A program made the translations under genes and the position numbers. From assembly GCA_020057015.1 (NCBI GenBank), contig JAGVGS010000039.1, positions 1-20,298 on the forward strand: a stretch of DNA of 20,298 bases, read 5' to 3'. A model generated the notes under the pieces. The model searched no databases and had not been told where the DNA came from. It was given only the letters and a program-made list of their open reading frames with translations. This document shows positions 15,870 to 20,298 of the stretch, one piece after another. Positions within the stretch are counted from its first letter, which is position 1, and each line of letters opens with the position of its first letter. Origin of the DNA: Candidatus Omnitrophota bacterium. GTDB lineage: Bacteria > Omnitrophota > Gorgyraeia > Aquiviventales > Aquiviventaceae.

Positions 15870-16613
15870 ATGAAGCTGATCGTACGGGTATGGCGGCAGC
15901 AGAACGCGCAGGAAAAGGGCCGCTTCGAGACGTATGAAGCGCAGGATATCAGCTCCGACATGTCTTTCCTGGAAATGCTCGACGTCCTGAACGAACAGCT
16001 CATCGCGCAGGGCCACGAGCCCATCGCCTTTGACCACGACTGCCGCGAAGGCATCTGCGGCATGTGTTCGCTCGTGATCAACGGCCGCCCGCATGGGCCG
16101 GATAAAGGGGTGACCGCCTGCCAGCTGCATATGCGTCGCTTTAAGGACGGCGACACCATTACCATTGAGCCCTGGCGCGCCCGCGCGTTTCCGGTCGTGA
16201 AGGACCTCGTCGTGGATCGCAGCGCCTTTGACCGCATCATCGAGGCGGGCGGCTATGTGTCGGTGAAGACCGGCAGCGCCCCCGAAGCCAACACCGTGCC
16301 AGTGCCGAAGCCCGCGGCTGAAGATGCCATGGACGCCGCGGCCTGCATCGGCTGCGGCGCGTGCGTGGCGGCCTGCCCCAACGCCTCAGCCATGCTGTTT
16401 GTGGCTGCCAAGGTGGCTCACCTAAGTGATCTCCCGCAAGGGCAGGTTGAGCACAAGGCGCGCGTGCAGGACATGGTGCAGGCGATGGACCACGAAGGCT
16501 TTGGCAACTGCACCAACCACTACGAATGCATGGCCGCGTGCCCCAAGCAAATCCACGTCAAGTTCATCGCCCGCCTGAATCGCGACTACCTGCGGGCCAC
16601 CACCCACCCTTGA
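15870..16613 (+). CDS. sdhB: Succinate dehydrogenase/fumarate reductase iron-sulfur subunit
   Basis: SdhB relays electrons from the flavin to the membrane heme and quinone through three clusters, all intact here. The [2Fe-2S] ligands are Cys58, 63, 66 and 84 (CREGICGMC ... TACQ). The [4Fe-4S] motif CIGCGACVAACP uses Cys159, 162, 165 and, in the next site, 169. The [3Fe-4S] motif CTNHYECMAACP has Cys214, 220 and 224. The length of 247 residues is normal for a type-B enzyme. It starts 3 bases after the LolA-like gene with no visible ribosome site, so translation probably depends on the upstream gene. It is the last gene of the operon; a new promoter follows. Confidence 0.95.
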   Translation: MKLIVRVWRQQNAQEKGRFETYEAQDISSDMSFLEMLDVLNEQLIAQGHEPIAFDHDCREGICGMCSLVINGRPHGPDKGVTACQLHMRRFKDGDTITIEPWRARAFPVVKDLVVDRSAFDRIIEAGGYVSVKTGSAPEANTVPVPKPAAEDAMDAAACIGCGACVAACPNASAMLFVAAKVAHLSDLPQGQVEHKARVQDMVQAMDHEGFGNCTNHYECMAACPKQIHVKFIARLNRDYLRATTHP

Positions 16614-16642
16614 CCTAACGCATAGACGGCTTTGAGTTTGCG

Positions 16643-16672
16643 TTGACAACCCCGTCGACGACTCGTTATGCT
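16643..16672 (+). promoter_or_regulatory. Predicted sigma-70-type promoter of the dehydrogenase-ppc operon
   Basis: TTGACA (16643-16648) and TATGCT (16667-16672) are separated by 18 bases in the 111-base gap after sdhB. The expected leader is about 45 bases before ATG 16725. The perfect -35 and the position make this a credible promoter. Confidence 0.6.
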
Positions 16673-16724
16673 ACCGGAGCCATGCCGATCACTCCGACCA
16701 TCTTCAGGCTGCTGGACTAGCTTG

Positions 16725-17594
16725 ATGCGCATCGGTTTTCTAGGCTTGGGCACGATGGGGGCTCCCATGGCCACGAATCTGCTCAAGGCCGGCCTCACCG
16801 TGCAGGTGTGGAACCGTACGCCGGCCAGAGCGCAGCTCTTTGCGGCCCAAGGGGCCAAGATCGGCAAGGGCCCGGCCCACGTCGCGGCAGAGTCCGACCT
16901 CGTGATCACGATGGTTGCTCAACCGAAAGACGTGGAGCAGGTGGTGCTGGGGCCGGATGGCGTGGCCGAGGGGATCAGGGCCGGCAGTATTCTCATCGAT
17001 ATGAGCACCGTCTCACCTGCCACGTCGCGCAAGCTGGCCGGGGCGGTGGCGGCCAAAGGGGCGGAGTTCCTCGACGCCCCGGTAGTGGGCTCCAAAGGCC
17101 CGGCGACCGAGGGCACGCTCGTGATTCTCATCGGCGGCCTGCCCATAACCGTTGAGCGGGCTCGCCCGGTGCTGGCGGCGATGGGCAAGACCCTCATCTA
17201 TGCCGGCGGGGTGGGGGCCGGGGCCGCGCTCAAGCTGGCGACTAATTTAATGCTCGCGCACGTCGGAGCCGGCTTTGCCGAAGCGTTATTGCTCGTGGAG
17301 AAATCCGGCCTGCAGCCCAATAAGCTGCTCGAGGTGCTGGAGGCCAGCACGTTTCGCTCGCCCTACTATCAAACCAAAGGGGCGAGCATGATCAAGCGCG
17401 AGTTTGCCACCCATTTTGCGCTCAAGCACATGCACAAGGACTTGCGCCTTATGAGCGAGCAGGCCGCAGACGTGAAAGTACAGCTGCCGGTGACCGAGGC
17501 GGTGCGCGAGCTGTTCGCGCGCGCTGAACGCGCCGGCCGAGGCGAGCTGGACTATTCGGCGATCCTCGCGCACCTCGAGGCCGGTGAGGCATGA
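16725..17594 (+). CDS. NADP-type beta-hydroxyacid dehydrogenase (3-hydroxyisobutyrate dehydrogenase/GLYR family)
   Basis: The 289-residue enzyme begins with the Rossmann loop GFLGLGTMG (residues 4-12). NRTPAR (30-35) follows strand 2; the arginine there favours NADPH. The substrate loop DAPVVGSKGPATEG (118-130), the catalytic Lys170 with Asn174 (GAALKLATN), and KDLRL at 238-242 complete the family. Members reduce or oxidise small beta-hydroxy acids: 3-hydroxyisobutyrate, tartronate semialdehyde, glyoxylate or succinic semialdehyde. The overall look is closest to glyoxylate/succinic semialdehyde reductases, but the substrate cannot be fixed. The start at 16725 is chosen because the Rossmann strand begins there; the ATG at 16668 overlaps the predicted -10. 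The stop overlaps the PEP carboxylase start by ATGA. Confidence 0.88.
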   Translation: MRIGFLGLGTMGAPMATNLLKAGLTVQVWNRTPARAQLFAAQGAKIGKGPAHVAAESDLVITMVAQPKDVEQVVLGPDGVAEGIRAGSILIDMSTVSPATSRKLAGAVAAKGAEFLDAPVVGSKGPATEGTLVILIGGLPITVERARPVLAAMGKTLIYAGGVGAGAALKLATNLMLAHVGAGFAEALLLVEKSGLQPNKLLEVLEASTFRSPYYQTKGASMIKREFATHFALKHMHKDLRLMSEQAADVKVQLPVTEAVRELFARAERAGRGELDYSAILAHLEAGEA

Positions 17595-20298
17595 AGTCGC
17601 TCTCCAGCCGCCAGCAGCAAAAGCTCCACTCCCTGCGCGCCGATGTGCGCTGGCTGGGCCGCTTGCTCGGCCAGGCGCTCATCCATCAGGAAGGGCGGCC
17701 GCTGTTCGACATCGAAGAGCGCATCCGGCAGCAGGCGATTGCGCACCGTCGCCGCGGCGACGTGCGCGCCCGCCGGCGGCTGGACCAGCTGCTCGCGCAG
17801 CTGACGGTGCCGGTGGCCGAGAAGATCATCCGCGCGTTCTCGATGTACTTTCAGCTCGTCAACCTCGCCGAAGAGGGCCATCGCGTGCGCCGCAAGCGCC
17901 ACTACGAATCGCTGCCGGGCTTTCATCCGCAGCGCGGCTCCATTGAAGATGTGGTGCACCGGCTGCACGCGGCCAAAGTGCCCTTTGAGCGGCTGGCCCG
18001 GCAAGTGGGCGAGCTGTCGATCACGCTGGTGCTGACCGCGCACCCCACGCAGGCGCTGCCGCCGACCATTCTCACCAAGCACCGGGCGATCTGGGACTTG
18101 TTGATGAAAGCCCAGCTGACGAGCCCCGGCCCTAAAGACCAGCAGGCCATCAGCCAGGCGGTGCTCGAGCAGATCATGGGCCTGTGGCAAACCGAAGAGC
18201 TGCGCGCCGATCGGCCCACGATTCAGGATGAAGTCGAGCAAGGCATCTACTACCTCTCGAGCGTGCTCTACGAGGCGCTGCCGGATACGCTGCTGATCTT
18301 CCGCGAGGAGGTCGAGCGCGTCTACGGCCGCCGGTTGCCGCTGGTCCCGGCGATGCGCTTTGGCAGCTGGATCGGCGGCGACAAGGACGGCAATCCCAAC
18401 GTGACGCACGAATCGCTGCGCTGGGCGTTGCTGCGCTACCGCCAGGAAGTCCTCGCCTGCTACCTGCGCACTCTTGAGGCGCTGCAAGAGCAGCTGACCC
18501 AGTCCGATGAGCTCTGCCGCCTCCTGCCGGCCTTCGCACGCGCGCTGACCACCGACCGGCGCAGCTTCCCGGCGCTCGTCGAATCGCTGGATAGCCGCTT
18601 TCCGCACCAGCCCTACCGGCAGAAGCTGGCGCTGATGCAGCATCGGCTGCGGCAGATGTCGCGCCATCCCTCGGAGCAGGAGGGCGGCTACCTGACGGTG
18701 GATGACTTCCGGCACGATGCGGAGCTGATCCGCCGCAGCCTCATCGGCCACCGCGCCGATGCGATCGCCCACCATGCCGTCGAGAAACTCATCCTGCAGA
18801 TCGAGCTCTTTGGCTTCGTGTTTGCGCGGCTTGATGTGCGCGAGCACAGCCGCCGCCATCTCGAAGCCTTCGCCGAGCTGAGCCTTACGCATGGCCTCTC
18901 GCACGCCGACCCGCGCGAGATGACCGAAGAGCAGCGCCGGCTGCTGCTGGATCGGCTCTTCACCGAGCCGAGCTACGTCGAGCTGTTGAAAGGCTGCACC
19001 CCGGCCACGCGCGAGATCGTGCAGACGTTCCAGGCGATGTCCGGCCACCTCGAGCACGTCGATGCCTCGGCGATCGACGCGTACATCCTCAGCATGTGCC
19101 ATCAGCCCAGCGACATCCTCACGGTGCTGTGGTTCTTCCAGCAGACCGACTTGTTCCGCCGCACCACGCGCGGTTGGTGGAGCGGGGCGAACATCATCCC
19201 CTTGTTTGAAGGCATCGACGACCTGCGCCGCTCGCACGAGATCATGGAAGAGGTCTTCCGCCATCCGGCCTACCGGCAGCACCTGCAAGCGCGCCAATCC
19301 TACCAGCAGGTGATGCTGGGCTATTCCGACTCCAACAAGGACGGCGGCTTTTTCACGGCTAACTGGGAGCTCTACTTAGCGCAACGGCGCCTGCACGCCG
19401 TGGCCAAGAAGCACGGCATTCGGCTGCAGCTGTTCCACGGCCGCGGCGGCACCATCGGCCGCGGCGGCGGCCCCTTGCATCAGACCATCACCGCCCAGCC
19501 CTGGGGCACGCTGGAGGGCCGCATCAAGATCACCGAGCAAGGCGAAGTGGTGGCGGCCAAGTACGCCAACCCGGTGCTCGCGGTGCGCAACCTCGAGCTG
19601 GTGCTCTCGGCGGTGCTCGAGGCCACATTCATCTCGCCCAAGCCGCCGGCGCATCTGCCGCAGTGGGAGGCCGCGATTGAGCAGCTCTCGCTGATCGCCT
19701 GGCAGCGCTACCGCGACACGGTGTACGAGGACCCGGAGTTCGTGCGCTACTTCGAGCAAGCCACTCCGATTGACGCGATCAGCGAGTTTCGCATCGGCTC
19801 GCGGCCGGCGCGGCGCACCGCGTCGCGCCAGATTGCCGAGCTGCGCGCGATTCCTTGGGTCTTCAGCTGGAATCAAAGCCGGCAGCTCATCCCGAGCTGG
19901 TATCCCTTCGGGTACGCGGTGGAGCGCTTCGCCGGGCAGGACCGCGAGAGGCTTGCCCTGCTGCGCACGATGTACGAGAAGTTCCCCTGGTTTCGCGTGA
20001 TGGTGGGCTTCATGCAGATGAGCCTCGGCATGGCCGACATGCGCATCGCCGAGCGCTACGCGCAGCTCACCGTGCCGCGCGCCTTAGGAGCGCGCATTTT
20101 CCGTGAGCTCGAAGCCGAGTACCGCCGCACCACGCACGCGCTGCTGGCGATCACCGGGCAGCACGAGCTGCTGGATGACAACTATGTCTTGAAGAACGCC
20201 ATCTGGCTGCGCAATCCCTATGTCGACCCCATCAGCCTGCTGCAGGCGCGCTTTCTCAGGCAGCAGCGCGCCGCCCGCGGGGCCCGCGCCAAGAAGGC
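17591..20298 (+). CDS. ppc: Phosphoenolpyruvate carboxylase (partial, C-terminal end off right edge)
   Basis: PEP carboxylase fixes bicarbonate onto PEP to give oxaloacetate, refilling the TCA cycle. About 902 residues are visible and the frame is open to the window end. The last motif seen is NPYVDPISLLQ, so probably only some 20-40 residues are missing. Landmarks are LTAHPTQ with the catalytic His151, SWIGGDKDGNP (259-269), GYSDSNKDGG (577-586) and FHGRGGTIGRGGGP with His616 and Arg618. After the catalytic histidine the usual Glu/Gln-x-x-Arg-(Arg/Lys) reads TQALPP, so both basic residues are replaced by proline. The rest of the core looks intact, so the enzyme is probably active. It is translationally coupled to the dehydrogenase (ATGA). 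The C-terminal allosteric tail cannot be judged. Confidence 0.94.
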   Translation, partial: MKSLSSRQQQKLHSLRADVRWLGRLLGQALIHQEGRPLFDIEERIRQQAIAHRRRGDVRARRRLDQLLAQLTVPVAEKIIRAFSMYFQLVNLAEEGHRVRRKRHYESLPGFHPQRGSIEDVVHRLHAAKVPFERLARQVGELSITLVLTAHPTQALPPTILTKHRAIWDLLMKAQLTSPGPKDQQAISQAVLEQIMGLWQTEELRADRPTIQDEVEQGIYYLSSVLYEALPDTLLIFREEVERVYGRRLPLVPAMRFGSWIGGDKDGNPNVTHESLRWALLRYRQEVLACYLRTLEALQEQLTQSDELCRLLPAFARALTTDRRSFPALVESLDSRFPHQPYRQKLALMQHRLRQMSRHPSEQEGGYLTVDDFRHDAELIRRSLIGHRADAIAHHAVEKLILQIELFGFVFARLDVREHSRRHLEAFAELSLTHGLSHADPREMTEEQRRLLLDRLFTEPSYVELLKGCTPATREIVQTFQAMSGHLEHVDASAIDAYILSMCHQPSDILTVLWFFQQTDLFRRTTRGWWSGANIIPLFEGIDDLRRSHEIMEEVFRHPAYRQHLQARQSYQQVMLGYSDSNKDGGFFTANWELYLAQRRLHAVAKKHGIRLQLFHGRGGTIGRGGGPLHQTITAQPWGTLEGRIKITEQGEVVAAKYANPVLAVRNLELVLSAVLEATFISPKPPAHLPQWEAAIEQLSLIAWQRYRDTVYEDPEFVRYFEQATPIDAISEFRIGSRPARRTASRQIAELRAIPWVFSWNQSRQLIPSWYPFGYAVERFAGQDRERLALLRTMYEKFPWFRVMVGFMQMSLGMADMRIAERYAQLTVPRALGARIFRELEAEYRRTTHALLAITGQHELLDDNYVLKNAIWLRNPYVDPISLLQARFLRQQRAARGARAKK

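Noticed and set aside
16617..16644. Inverted repeat AACGCA / TGCGTT after sdhB, considered as a terminator
   Set aside because: The arms are only 6 bases with a 16-base loop and no T-run, and the right arm overlaps the -35 of the next promoter. It is too weak to call.
17552..19297. A 581-codon open frame on the minus strand opposite ppc
   Set aside because: It is a shadow of PEP carboxylase, whose motifs run through the whole plus-strand frame; the antisense product matches no family I know.

Overview
The window is GC-rich DNA of bacterial chromosomal type, densely packed with genes and with no gene-free stretch above about 110 bases. It looks like a Gram-negative, respiring bacterium. It carries Complex I subunits, a type-B succinate dehydrogenase (single five-helix cytochrome b subunit), acetyl-CoA synthetase, PEP carboxylase, a TlpA-like thioredoxin lipoprotein and a LolA-like periplasmic protein. 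The gene mix resembles poorly characterised Gram-negative lineages such as Omnitrophota or other deep-branching groups, but I cannot fix the taxon from sequence reading alone.

Layout. (1) 1-150, minus: start of an AbrB/MazE-type DNA-binding protein, running off the left edge, with its promoter and a phased GAAAAC/GTTTTC repeat array between it and nuoD. (2) 245-3260, plus: translationally coupled nuoD-nuoI-nuoH, a partial Complex I module without its usual neighbours, ending in a REP-like palindrome. (3) 3310-5073, plus: acetyl-CoA synthetase. (4) 5194-10035, plus: starting at a clear sigma-70-type promoter, a 1309-residue secreted multidomain glycoside hydrolase ending in an ILEI/PANDER (FAM3-like) domain, then a thioredoxin-fold lipoprotein and FolB. 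(5) 10005-11616, minus: HAMP membrane protein, pteridine-reductase-type SDR and QueD, converging on folB with a 31-base tail overlap. (6) 11703-16613, plus: a QueC-like PP-loop enzyme abutting sdhC, sdhA, an AT-richer LolA-like gene and sdhB. (7) 16725-20298, plus: a beta-hydroxyacid dehydrogenase coupled to PEP carboxylase, which runs off the right edge nearly complete.

How the genes fit together. Acetate activation (AcsA), succinate oxidation or fumarate reduction (SdhCAB), quinone reduction (NuoDIH with partners elsewhere) and anaplerosis (PPC) make a central-carbon and respiration neighbourhood. The middle contains a pterin/deazaguanine group (FolB, PTR1/FolM-like SDR, QueD, QueC-like) split over both strands around the HAMP gene. 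The hydrolase and thioredoxin lipoprotein are the envelope part.

No RNA genes, CRISPR arrays, transposases or phage genes were seen. The most unusual items are the hydrolase-ILEI fusion, the LolA-like gene splitting sdhA from sdhB, the phased operator-like array before nuoD, the divergent QueC at the head of the sdh operon, and an altered catalytic-histidine motif in PEP carboxylase.
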